Source: Mercurialis annua
Lineage: Eukaryota > Streptophyta > Magnoliopsida > Malpighiales > Euphorbiaceae
Length of the DNA stretch: 64,000 nucleotides
Direction of reading: 5' to 3'
NCBI RefSeq assembly: GCF_937616625.2
Contig: NC_065570.1
Location: forward strand, 72,939,665 to 73,003,664
The notes beneath the pieces are model-generated. The model did no database searches, had not been told where the DNA came from, and saw only the letters and a program-made list of their open reading frames with translations. The first letter of the stretch is position 1, and every line of letters begins with the position of its first letter. Positions 1-10,216 of the stretch are shown in pieces. Position numbers and translations under genes: made by a program.

Positions 1-619
1 CATAGCCTATTGACACCCAATAGGTAGCTAGTTTCTTCGGATCGCATACTAGTTCTCGCATATAGAAATTAAATAAACATATACCATCCAATCAATTGTA
101 TATAATGCGATGCGTCAAAACAATATATATATTTTCATAAAATACTTTTAACATATATAATACATGAAAGTAAAAGTACAACTCACAGTGACCGTAATCC
201 AATCACAAATATGGTCGATGAAATGATATGCCCTCGCTATCCCACGTCTACTGACCTCTCTGCTCTGACACGTCTGATAAATCGTTAATAGTTGGACGTG
301 ATTCTCGCATTCTTATACGTATAATACTTTTAAGTTTTGGGATTTAATTTCATTTTATACTTATTTACGTATTCGATATCTTTAGTCGTAGAGATAACTT
401 AGCGAATACCATATCTCATAATTGAGAATCGCTTAATGTCCTTGATGTTTTCCATTATTGTTATTTATCTAAAACGTCGAGCTAATCTCGAGATCAATGA
501 CTTTCCAAGTCCGAAATCCGTCCTTTAGCGTCAAATTACTCTAAACGTCAAACTCCTAGGTTAATTACAATTTGCATACGCATGGGTGAGTCAGGGTGCA
601 CGGGCGTGCCCTTCGGTAG
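1..619. other. AT-rich intergenic DNA, no gene seen
   Basis: AT-rich sequence with no open frame that resembles a known protein and no RNA gene that I recognise. It leads into the palindrome array starting at 620. Confidence 0.6.
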
Positions 620-790
620 GTACACGTTCGTGTAACCAAGTACACGTTCGTGTACTCTCAGTACACGTTCGTGCACCATGAAAAGTGCACGTTCGTGTAC
701 TTTAGGTACACGATCGTGTACCTTGCTAGGTGCACGTTCGTGTACTTCCAGTACACGTTCGTGTACTTCCAGTACACGTTCGTGCACCTG
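620..790. repeat. Tandem array of eight ~16-bp palindromes, ~21-bp spacing
   Basis: Eight copies of a palindrome of the form GTACACGTTCGTGTAC start at about 620, 640, 661, 685, 706, 730, 751 and 772. The spacing is 20-24 bp, close to two helical turns. The copy at 706 (GTACACGATCGTGTAC) is a perfect palindrome; the others have a TT centre or a G/C variant. A further GTGCAC-rich palindrome and an inverted CCCCGGAA/TTCCGGGG pair follow to about 835. Overlapping short reading frames across it on both strands follow from the repeat and are not genes. Function unknown. Confidence 0.85.
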
Positions 791-835
791 TGCACGTGCA
801 CAGCTCCCCGGAAGTCGATTTCCGGGGTTTTATCA

Positions 836-2150
836 CCATTCCGACGTGCCTCACACACCCATACTCAATACCCATCTCTCGGTTTCTTCAAAAACACCAT
901 AATAACTTCAAAAACGTCAAAATTCAACCTAAACTCGATCCTAATCAAAACAGTCAACAAACTCGTATTTTTATACCAAAACCCGACCTCATACCTTAAT
1001 TTGATGGCCGGAGATGATAGAGCTTTCGGTTCTGAAGAAATCGCCGCTTGAATCGCTTGAATCGGATGTCGAACGCAGAAACGGCGGCGAAACGATCGTG
1101 GTCGAGGGTTTTCGATGTTCTGGAGCTTTCTCTTCTTCTGATCTCTTCTTTCATATTTCATTTCTTATATATTAAGGTTAAAAGCTCACTTTGATCCTTG
1201 TTCTTTTTGCTTACTTTCATTTATCTTTTAAACTTTTCAATCGTACGATTTAGTCCATAGCTAAATCGTTAAACTCTTTTATTACGACTTATACGTATTA
1301 TTTATATTCGATAAATAATACAAAACTCAATATTAATATTCTCCCGTGAAAATTAGAAAATTTAAACTGCGTGATTAAAATAAAAAAATGTGTAAAGTTG
1401 GTGAATTTTTATGACATTAACCCTTGTTTTTACTTTTTTAATTATTTTATGAAAAATACATTTTTTTAATTTCACAAATCTTGTTTGTATGATCAGGTTA
1501 TAAATATCCCCAGTTTCAGTAAGTACCCAGTTGCTAGAAAGGTTGCAACCTTCCACGTCAAAGCAGCACCATCGATTCCAACAGCGCTCATCTCAAGCAT
1601 CAGCACCAATATCCGGTGAAAGCTCGTCTCATTCGACGATGGCAGGAGATGAAGACGGCGGATCTACACTTTCTCTTTTTGTTATGATTTTTAGAAATGA
1701 AATGAAATTTGTTTAATTTTGTTTCACAAACAAATCATATAGCTATAAATAGAAATCGGACCCTTAAATTACAAATTCTCACAGAGTTCAGCATACTCAT
1801 TAATTGTGTTAAAAAAACAATGAATGTTGTCTTTGATACTATCATGTCAAGAAGCAAGTTGTGGCATCCTACTTAATTTGAAATCCCTTTCAAGAAAGAG
1901 GCTCTTGAAGAAATAATTAAATATTACCACAATTTTTAAAGAAATTCAAACTTGATATTGTGAAAGAGACACTAAAAAAACATTAAGAAAAAATATAAAT
2001 AATTTAATATAATAGAAGAGGTAACTACTATTTATTACAGTCAACTCTCTAATAATTAATATACATAGTGGTCAAAAAATTATTAATAATTAAAATTATT
2101 ATTTTATTGAATTTGTATAGGAAGAATTATAAAAAATAAAAAATATATTT
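836..2150. other. Intergenic DNA, no convincing gene
   Basis: Short frames near 1003-1050 (starting MAGDD) and 1531-1716 resemble nothing I know and are not supported by neighbouring exons. Positions 1388-1425 match in reverse the start of the MITE family seen at 2151 and 41319 (complement of a TAATGTCATAAAAATTC motif), so this is probably a fragment of another copy. Confidence 0.45.
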
Positions 2151-2458
2151 GAGATAATGTCAAAAAAATCATAGACTATACATATTTTCTCAATTTAATC
2201 ATTGACTTTAAAACATCGCAATTGTATGAAAAAGGTTTTATTTTTTCAATTTAATACATGAGGTCATAATCTGCTAACGTGGCGAACAAAAATGGTGTCC
2301 ACCTCAATAAAATTTAAACCAATGAATGAGTATCACGTTAGTATATGTATCAAATTAAGAAAAAAAATGAAAATTTCCACATTTATTTAAGACGTATTAA
2401 AATTTGTGATTAAATTGAAAAAACAAGTATAATTTATGAATTTATTTAACATTACCCC
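2151..2458. mobile_element. MITE with ~50-bp terminal inverted repeats, Mutator-like
   Basis: The left end (from GAGATAATGTC) and the reverse complement of the right end (from GGGGTAATGTT) align over about 50 bp and share the motif TCAATTTAATCA. Flanks 2142-2150 (AATATATTT) and 2459-2467 (AACATATTT) differ at one base, consistent with a 9-bp target-site duplication, as in Mutator-like elements. There is no coding capacity. A related 5' end lies at 41319. Confidence 0.7.
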
Positions 2459-2649
2459 AACATATTTTAAAGCATTTTCATTCGTAAACCTAATATTAAA
2501 ATTATATTATAAAAAAAACAATTATACACACTTCACAATAACTGAATCCAAAAGAAAATAACTTTATATTCAATTCAAAAATATCAACTTAACATTAAAC
2601 CAAAAAATAATTATCAAGTTTTTAATTTTAGTTTAGTTTAAACTTCTTC

Positions 2650-3690
2650 TCAGCTGTCTTGTTGCACATAAAGCAACTCGTCTAGAGAACGCGCACATTC
2701 AAGAGAGACACAATTAGCCAAATGAAAAGTATCAGAAAACTTTTCTAGACGGCTCCTATCATCGGTGGAGACTCGGAACAGTACCAGCTTGTATGTGTCA
2801 GATCCTGAACGTAATCTCCAATAAAGCGGAACTTCTTCCCGGAAGTAGCACAACTTCCTATTACTCAAAGCAACAAAATAGGGTTCAATATAAATAGAAA
2901 ATGCAGTGTCAACCTTCACCTGAGATTTGTTAAGAATTCCAGATGAGCCCTCAATATCCAGCTGCAACGCCGAAAGCTCTGGTTCACCATTAATTTCACC
3001 AAACTGGTAAGAATAAATGACATCATCTATGAACACAGCAGGGAGACTGAGATCCGTGTTGGGGCCAAGACTGAATAACCAAGACTGAGACTCAGGGAGG
3101 AAAGCATAAAACTCATAACCAGTGTATACAAGGATGAAGCTACTCTTACTCTCCACGGGAGAAGGAATTATTCCAGGGGAGCGATTGGGGTTAAATCCAT
3201 TCGGAGGATCCGGTAAGCTAACCCAACTGTTATTTGATGGATCGTAAACCTCACCAGAGGGTTGACTTCCAGAGATTTGGCCTCCAAAGACGTAAACTTT
3301 TCCACTCTGTGACACAGCAGTAGGCCTATGATGTGCAACCTTCATGGAACCGACTAGATCTCATCCCTTATCAGGATGATTAATGTCAAAACGATGAACC
3401 TCCGATGTATAGCTTTCCAAATCCACCCTATCACTAAACAAGCCTCCCACATAGTATATGAATGAACCCGCCACAACGGAAGTGCCGAATTCAACAAAAT
3501 TTTCAGGCATCACACACAATTTCTGGAGTAAAACAGAAGGTGAAGATGTTTCGCTCACCTTGGCAGTGTAATAATGGCGTTCATAAATTAACTCGTCCAA
3601 TTCTTCATCTGAATCCTTTGCTCCAGCTGACATCCAGAATTGTAAGAGAATTTCATAATTACCCAGGGATTCTTCTGCTTTTCGCTCCAT
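2650..3690 (-). pseudogene. Kelch-repeat protein gene interrupted by one in-frame TGA
   Basis: A single intronless frame runs from ATG 3690-3688 to TGA 2652-2650, about 346 codons, and is interrupted only by TGA at 3363-3361. Both sides are in the same frame. The N-terminal part (109 residues) ends ...NHPDKG; after the stop it resumes DLVGSMKVAHHRPTAV and then a clear kelch blade (SGKVYVFGG). Plant kelch proteins often have Trp at this point, so a TGG-to-TGA change is the simplest explanation. No F-box is seen at the N terminus. Without introns it may be a retrocopy. It is either a recent pseudogene, a two-part gene (a second Met lies at 3345) or a sequencing error. The precise family and its target are unknown. 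Confidence 0.7.
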
Positions 3691-3855
3691 TGATTCATGT
3701 ATTTGGGCACTAGGTCACCGCTTGGTGCCCTAATTTATAGTATCACATAAATCCCACTTACCAACACCTGTAAAACTGCCAAAAACATTGCAAACTTGCG
3801 CTATTTTTTCAAAACAATTGCAAAAACATAGCCAAAAAATACTGTGACTAATTAT

Positions 3856-4267
3856 GGGTAATTGATCCTGAAGGTTATTAAACTTTCAAATTTTTTCATT
3901 TCAGTTACTAAACTATTTTTTTTATTACTGAACTTTCAATTTTTTTTATTTTGGTATTTTCCGCCCAAAAATACTTAGATGGCAACCGGAATTAATTTTT
4001 TTTTACCCGAACACACACTTGCCATATATGCATAATTTGACCTAATAACTTATTTTCAAAGTGAAAATTATATATATGTGATAAATTTTCAAAATAAAAC
4101 TAGCAAAATCCGGTTGGCACATGTCAATTTCCGGCTGCCATTGAAGCATCTTTGACCGGAAATATGAAAATGAAAAAAAAAAGTTCAATGATCGAAAAGA
4201 AAAAAATAGTTTAGTGGCTGAAATGAAAAAACTCGAAAGTTTAGTGATGGTCAGAATCAATTATTTG
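3856..4267. mobile_element. Inverted-repeat element (MITE-like)
   Basis: About 65 bp at the left end (from TAATTGATCCTGA through TCATTTCAG and ACTAAACTATT) recur in inverse orientation at the right end (4195-4262). Flanks ACTAATTAT (3847-3855) and ATTAATTAT (4268-4276) could be a 9-bp target duplication with one mismatch. It contains no gene. Confidence 0.6.
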
Positions 4268-4276
4268 ATTAATTAT

Positions 4277-5553
4277 ATATTTTAAAAGGTCATTGTTGCT
4301 TTAAGCGTTTCACACGTGCCTCGTAGTGTGACTCGTTAAATAATAATAATTATATTTGTTATAAATAAGTAATTATTAAAATATCAAGTAATTATTGAAA
4401 TAATAGTTAATTATAAATAGTTTATTTTATTTATAGTGAATATAAATAAAAAAATATTAAATAATAACTAAATTAGAAATTTATTAGAAGTAGTTTATAT
4501 TTTTATTAGAATTTTATATAATTAAAATTACAATTATTAAATATTGAAATAGTCTATTTTAACAAGTACTCTATATAATTATATTATAAGTAGTTTATTT
4601 TAGTTATAGTACTCTAATTTTAATGATTATCTCAATAGCTTTTTAATTATTAATTATATTTGATAAAGTAAAAAAGACATTAATGTAAAAGAATAATAAT
4701 TATATGGACAAGTTATAAATAAAATATGTAAGTGAATTTTTTTATATATAATACTAACCTAGTCATATTAGGAGTTTTAGTGTAAATTTAACTTTTATTT
4801 TTTGAGAGGAGTATTATTTTAGAAAATCATGAAATAACAATTTCACTAGAGATAACTATTCTATGAACCAAAGTAAAAAATAGTAATTTTACATGAAATA
4901 ATTATTCCATTCTGCACCTACTATATTAACCAAACATAGTCTATATTTTATTATCATAAAATAGACTATTAATCTAAATATAAATACTTTGAGAAAAGAA
5001 AGAGATGCAATAAAGAAATGTAACCAATATTGATGTTGTACATTTTATTGCATTTATAATAATATTCTTTTTAAGGGATTTAAATTTTTAGTGTCTCCTA
5101 GTTAAAAATTAAAATAATATTGCATACAAAGTTAATACCAATCTATATTTTATAATTTTTACATTAATTATATACAATAAAATCAGATTAAATAAATATT
5201 TGTCATTGTTAAAAATGAATGGTTACATTTCACTTGTACGTCCGATAAAACAAAAAAGGTCGAATTAGCTCAGAAAAGGTCGACATAGCCACGCTAAAAT
5301 GGAGTCATAAAACAAATAATTCCAATAGGTCCCCGTACCCTATTTCTCCACGAACCAAAACGGTAACGTAATAATGTTATCACACACTCGTCACGCGCAT
5401 CTTTTTCTCTCGCCTAGTTTTTCCATCCCCCAATTTACGCGCCGCCTCTATAACATCGCTGCCCCAACTCCACTCTCATTGTTATATTCACGCAAGCAAA
5501 ACAAGACAACAACAACAACAAAAAATTCATTCTCTCATTTTTCTCGTTCAACA
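4277..5553. other. AT-rich intergenic and 5' flank of prolyl oligopeptidase
   Basis: Very AT-rich with no gene seen. The last ~180 bp become C/T-rich (TCTCTC, CCTCTATAAC) with AACAACAACAA just before the start codon, as is common in plant 5' leaders. The transcription start cannot be fixed. Confidence 0.5.
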
Positions 5554-8500
5554 ATGGGATCTCTCTCCGCCGCCGACGGACCGCTGAAGTATCCAATTGC
5601 TCGCCGTGACGAGTCTGTTGTGGAAGATTATCACGGCGTCAAGGTCGCTGATCCTTATAGATGGTAAACGGAATTGAATTAGTGAACGTCTCATTCATAT
5701 TTAGTTAACGTAAGCAATGTGTTTGATAATTTTTGATTTGATAGGCTTGAAGATCCTGACGCTGAGGAAGTGAAAGCGTTTGTTCAAGAGCAAGTTAAAT
5801 TAACGGAAAGCGTACTAAAGAAATGCGATGCTAGAGAAAAGCTTCGCGAGAATATTACGAAGCTGTTTGATCATCCGCGCTACGACGCGCCGTTTAAACG
5901 AGGTGATAAGTATATCTATTTCCACAATACTGGACTTCAAGCTCAAAACGTCCTCTACGTGCAGGTATATATGACCGCTTTTCCAATTTCGCAAACAAAA
6001 TTTCATTATTTAATTCGTTTTAATTAGTTGACGAATACGTACAGGATAGTTTAGAGGGAGAAGCCAAGGTTTTACTTGATCCGAATGCGCTAAGTGAGGA
6101 CGGAACGGTGTCGTTGAACACACTTTCTGTTAGTGAGGATGCTAAGTATTTGGCTTACGGGCTTAGTACGAGCGGGAGTGACTGGGTGACGGTTAAAGTT
6201 ATGCGTGTTGAGGATAAATTTGTTGAGGCTGACACATTATCTTGGGTGAGTTGTTCTTGTATTTATCATTCTGGACAGGGAACATTATTTGTTTTGGTGT
6301 GAAGACTTAGCTGTGTGTGTGCATATTTGTTTTGTACAGGTTAAGTTTTCAGGTATTAGTTGGACACGTGATAGCAAAGGGTTTTTCTATAGCCGTTACC
6401 CTGTTCCTAAGTATGTAATCATCATTTTTTTTAACTTGATGCCATTGTATTGTACTTGCATGGATTCAAAAATTGAACAATTGATGTTTTCTATGTGTAG
6501 AGAGGGAGAGAAAATAGATGCCGGGACGGAGACTGATTCCAGTCTTTATCATGAAGTGTACTATCATTTCTTGGGTACAAATCAGTCTGAAGATATTTTA
6601 TGCTGGAAGGATCGTGAGAATCCTAAATACATGTTTGGAGCTAGTGTAACGGATGATGGGAAGGTATATTTTTATTGAGTTCTTATAAACCTGTATGTAA
6701 TAGTAGGATTCACATGCTGCTACACAAATTCTTATACTGAATCTATGATCTACACTTAGTTAACTTTTTGTGCACATAACAGAACATAGATGTATTTTTA
6801 TGTCAAGCCTTAATGTCTTATCATGTTAATTAATATTGTTTGTTGCTATGCAGTATGTTCTCTTGTATATCGATGAGAGTTGTGATCCTGTCAACAAAGT
6901 ATACTATTGTGATATGTCTGCACTTCCTGAAGGTCTTCAAGGTTTTAGGGGAAGAAATGACTTGCTCCCATTTACTAAGCTGGTTGATGACTTTAGTGGA
7001 CAGTATATTGCCGTTGCAAATGATGACTCAGTTTTTACTTTTTTAACTAATAAAGATGCTCCTAAATATAAACTAGTCCGTGTAGACTTGAAGGAGCCAA
7101 GTGTTTGGACGGATGTTGTCCCGGAAGCTGAAAAAGATGTATTGGAATCAGCAATTGCTGTTAATCGTGATCAAATGATTCTGAGTTACTTGAGTGATGT
7201 GAAATATGATCTACAAGTAAGGGACCTGAAATCAGGATCTCTACTACATCGGTTACCGATTGACATTGGCACAGTTAATGGCATATCTGCACGTCGGAAA
7301 GATAGTACAGTATTTTTTGGATTTACTAGTTTCCTTACCCCTGGTATCATATATCAGTGCAATTTAGACTCTGAAGTTCCGGATATGAAGATATTTCGTG
7401 AAATTAGTGTGGCAGGGTTTGACCGAACAGAGTTCCATGTAGATCAGGTGTTTATCCTCCTTACATTGCGTGACATTGATTTTACTATTACTTCATGGCA
7501 TCTGCCTATCCTATCTTATACACATCCTGCAAATTAAAATTGAAGATTTGTCTCTTTTCTGTGCATGCGGCTGTGTCTGTGGATATGCACTCATATGGCT
7601 TGATTATTTAACCGGGTTTTTTATCTGCAGGTGTTTGTTCCCAGCAAGGATGGTACCAAGATACCAATGTTTATTGTGGCCAAGAAGAACATAAAACTCG
7701 ATGGTTCACACCCATGTTTATTGTATGGATATGGTGGATTTAACATTAATCTGACACCATCATTCAGTGTTAGTCGCATTATACTCTCGAAGCATTTGGG
7801 TGCTGTTTTTTGTATTGCAAACATTCGTGGTGGTGGAGAATATGGTGAGGAATGGCATAAAGCAGGCTCACTGGGGAACAAGCAAAATTGCTTTGATGAC
7901 TTTATTTCTGCTGCTGAATATCTTGTATCTACTGGTTATACCCAGCCGAGTAAGTTATGCATTGAAGGTGGAAGCAATGGTGGGCTTCTTATTGGGGCTT
8001 GCATCAATCAGGTGAATACAATTCATTTGCCTGCTTGCACTTCCATTCCATCCTTTATTTTAAATTTTAGTTGAATTTCTTTGTGATTGTGGCAGAGACC
8101 GGATCTTTTTGGTTGTGCTTTGGCTCATGTAGGCGTTATGGACATGTTGCGATTCCACAAGTTTACCATAGGTTAGTTGACATACATGGGGTGTATTAGC
8201 CATTTATTCAAGTCATGTTCTGATTAAATTTTGTTTTTGTAGGTCATGCATGGACTTCTGATTATGGCTGTTCAGACAAGGAGGAAGAATTCCATTGGCA
8301 AATTAAGTAAGTGGAACTTGCTGTGAGAAGTCTGTCATATTTCCTTTTCTTTGTTAACTGATCTATTTTGGTTAAATGTGGTTAAAGATTTTAGTTAATT
8401 CGGTTCGGTTAATACAAAGTTCGGTTTATGGTTAAGAGTTTTCAAAATTCAGTTAACCGAATTAATCAATGAACAAATTAACTGATTTTTTTTATTCTTT

Positions 8501-9808
8501 ATTTTTATCGATTTAACCGAATTAACGTACTAATTCATTTCGTTTGGATTTGTATTGTTAAGATTTTGGTTAATTTGGTTAAATCAACTTTGGTCTAAAT
8601 TGATATTTGGTCGATTTGGTAAAAAAGATAAAAGAAAATTGTTTGATTTGCACATGGTTTTTAGTCATCCAGGAAAATCCCATTAGAACTTCTGCTTCTT
8701 ACTATTATTATAATTATTAGTATAATGTTTTGAGGTCGTGAAATTTACTCTAGCACACAGCTATAATTTAACATTTACGGCATCTTAACTAGGCAATATA
8801 AGGCTGTTAAACTCTTTAAACTTTTCAGTTCTCAAGCCTGATTTAAATATGCTTCAATTTTTAGGATACGAGGGTCTTGAGTTAAAAAATCTCCCAAGAT
8901 ATTTGTGTCATCTGGTTGTCTTCTTTTTTCTCAGGTATTCTCCACTGCATAATGTGCAAAGACCATGGGAACAGCGTAATGATCAACCTCGACAGTATCC
9001 ATCCACCATGCTGCTTACTGCCGATCATGATGATCGAGTTGTGCCATTACACTCATTGAAGTTGTTAGCGGTTAGTTGTCAGTGAGGAGTCTCCTCGGAG
9101 TCGTATATCATACTAGTCATTTCCTTTTGCATATTAATCGTAAGAGCATAATGAATTAATGAATAGTCTTTCATTTTTAATCATTAAGCACTGTTATTTC
9201 ATGTAGCACCAATAGAATTAATTTGCATCACCATGTTTGTATTTATAATTACTTGGCTTCCACTGACATTATGGTTTTCTCACAAAACGCGTGGCAGACC
9301 ATGCAGCATGTTTTATGCACGAGCTTGGAGACTAGCCCCCAAACGAACCCGATAATAGGTCGCATTGAGTGTAAAGCTGGACATGGAGCTGGGCGTCCAA
9401 CACAAAAAATGGTACGAGTTTGATGCTATTTAGTCTTGCCAATAAAAGTCCATTCCCCCCTTCAACTTTGAATAAACAAACCCACAGCTTGGTAAAGTTG
9501 GATTATTTTCCCCTGTTGGCAAATAACAGGACACATTAGATCACAAATGGGGGTTAAAATGATCCAGTTTTACCAAGCTGTGGATTTATTTTTCCAAAAT
9601 CACCAATTTGGACACTTTAGATCCTTTGTCCCGTGCCTAATTGGAAGGATGATATCAACTTTGTTGATTTACTTGCATTGTATCTCACTTTTGGATTGTG
9701 GCATCAAAAATAAAGTTGTCATGTCATTTTATCCTTGTGTAGATTGATGAAGCTGCTGATCGATATAGCTTCATGGCGAGGGTGTTGGACGCTACTTGGA
9801 ATGATTAG
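5554..9808 (+). CDS. POP: Prolyl oligopeptidase (prolyl endopeptidase), 12 exons
   Basis: Serine peptidase of family S9A that cleaves short peptides after proline, usually cytosolic. Exons: 5554-5663, 5745-5964, 6045-6245, 6340-6410, 6501-6663, 6854-7447, 7631-8011, 8096-8171, 8243-8306, 8935-9070, 9298-9411, 9743-9808, giving 731 residues, the normal family length. The N terminus shows [16 protein letters not shown] and DPYRWLEDPD. The middle is the seven-blade propeller. The C-terminal hydrolase domain has nucleophile Ser568 in GGSNGG, the acid in TADHDDRV (657-660) and His701 in [10 protein letters not shown], so the triad is complete. The start was chosen because MGSLSA leads directly into the conserved domain; the frame is open further upstream but without homology. 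Intron 9 holds a GGTTCGG-type repeat and intron 11 an inverted repeat. It converges with Pus10, with 408 bp between the stop codons. Confidence 0.95.
9449..9620. repeat. Inverted repeat within prolyl oligopeptidase intron 11
   Basis: The arm ACCCACAGCTTGGTAAA near 9479-9496 recurs inverted at about 9568-9586, with weaker matching outwards to about 9449 and 9620. It is probably a small MITE. No clear target duplication was found. Confidence 0.5.
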
Positions 9809-10216
9809 TAGCTCACTTTGTGTAAGAAATGGACAATTGTTCTACAGATGAAAAAACGGCGCTTTTCCCCTTCATTAGCAAGTAGAAAGTGTGATTACCA
9901 CCACAAATATCAATTACAGATCCATAAGATTTTTTCTTTTTCAATTCCACAACAGTAATGCATTTTTAAAACTTTGAAAGGTAAGCCACAGTGTTTTGCA
10001 AAAAAGTTATTTAAGGTCAGGTTACATCACTGTACTGTTGTATGCAAACGCAGCAAGATAATGTATCAAATTGAATAAATAAAAGATTTAAATGCACCGA
10101 TTACTCAATTTGGTTGATTGTCCGCACTCCTTTGATTTTTAAATAATACTGTGAAAACATTTAGTTCAAGTTTTAAACTATGAAAACCCTTGAATAAGTC
10201 TCAAAAGGCAGCCACA
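9809..10216. other. Shared 3' region of two convergent genes
   Basis: Holds the 3' ends of the prolyl oligopeptidase (plus) and Pus10 (minus) genes. AATAAATAAAAG at about 10074 is a possible plus-strand poly(A) signal. No other gene was seen. Confidence 0.5.

Noticed and set aside
650..1051. Overlapping open frames on both strands across the palindrome array
   Set aside because: They read repeated Val-His-Glu-Arg or Cys-Thr-Phe-Val-Tyr words created by the repeat; no homology and no splice partners.
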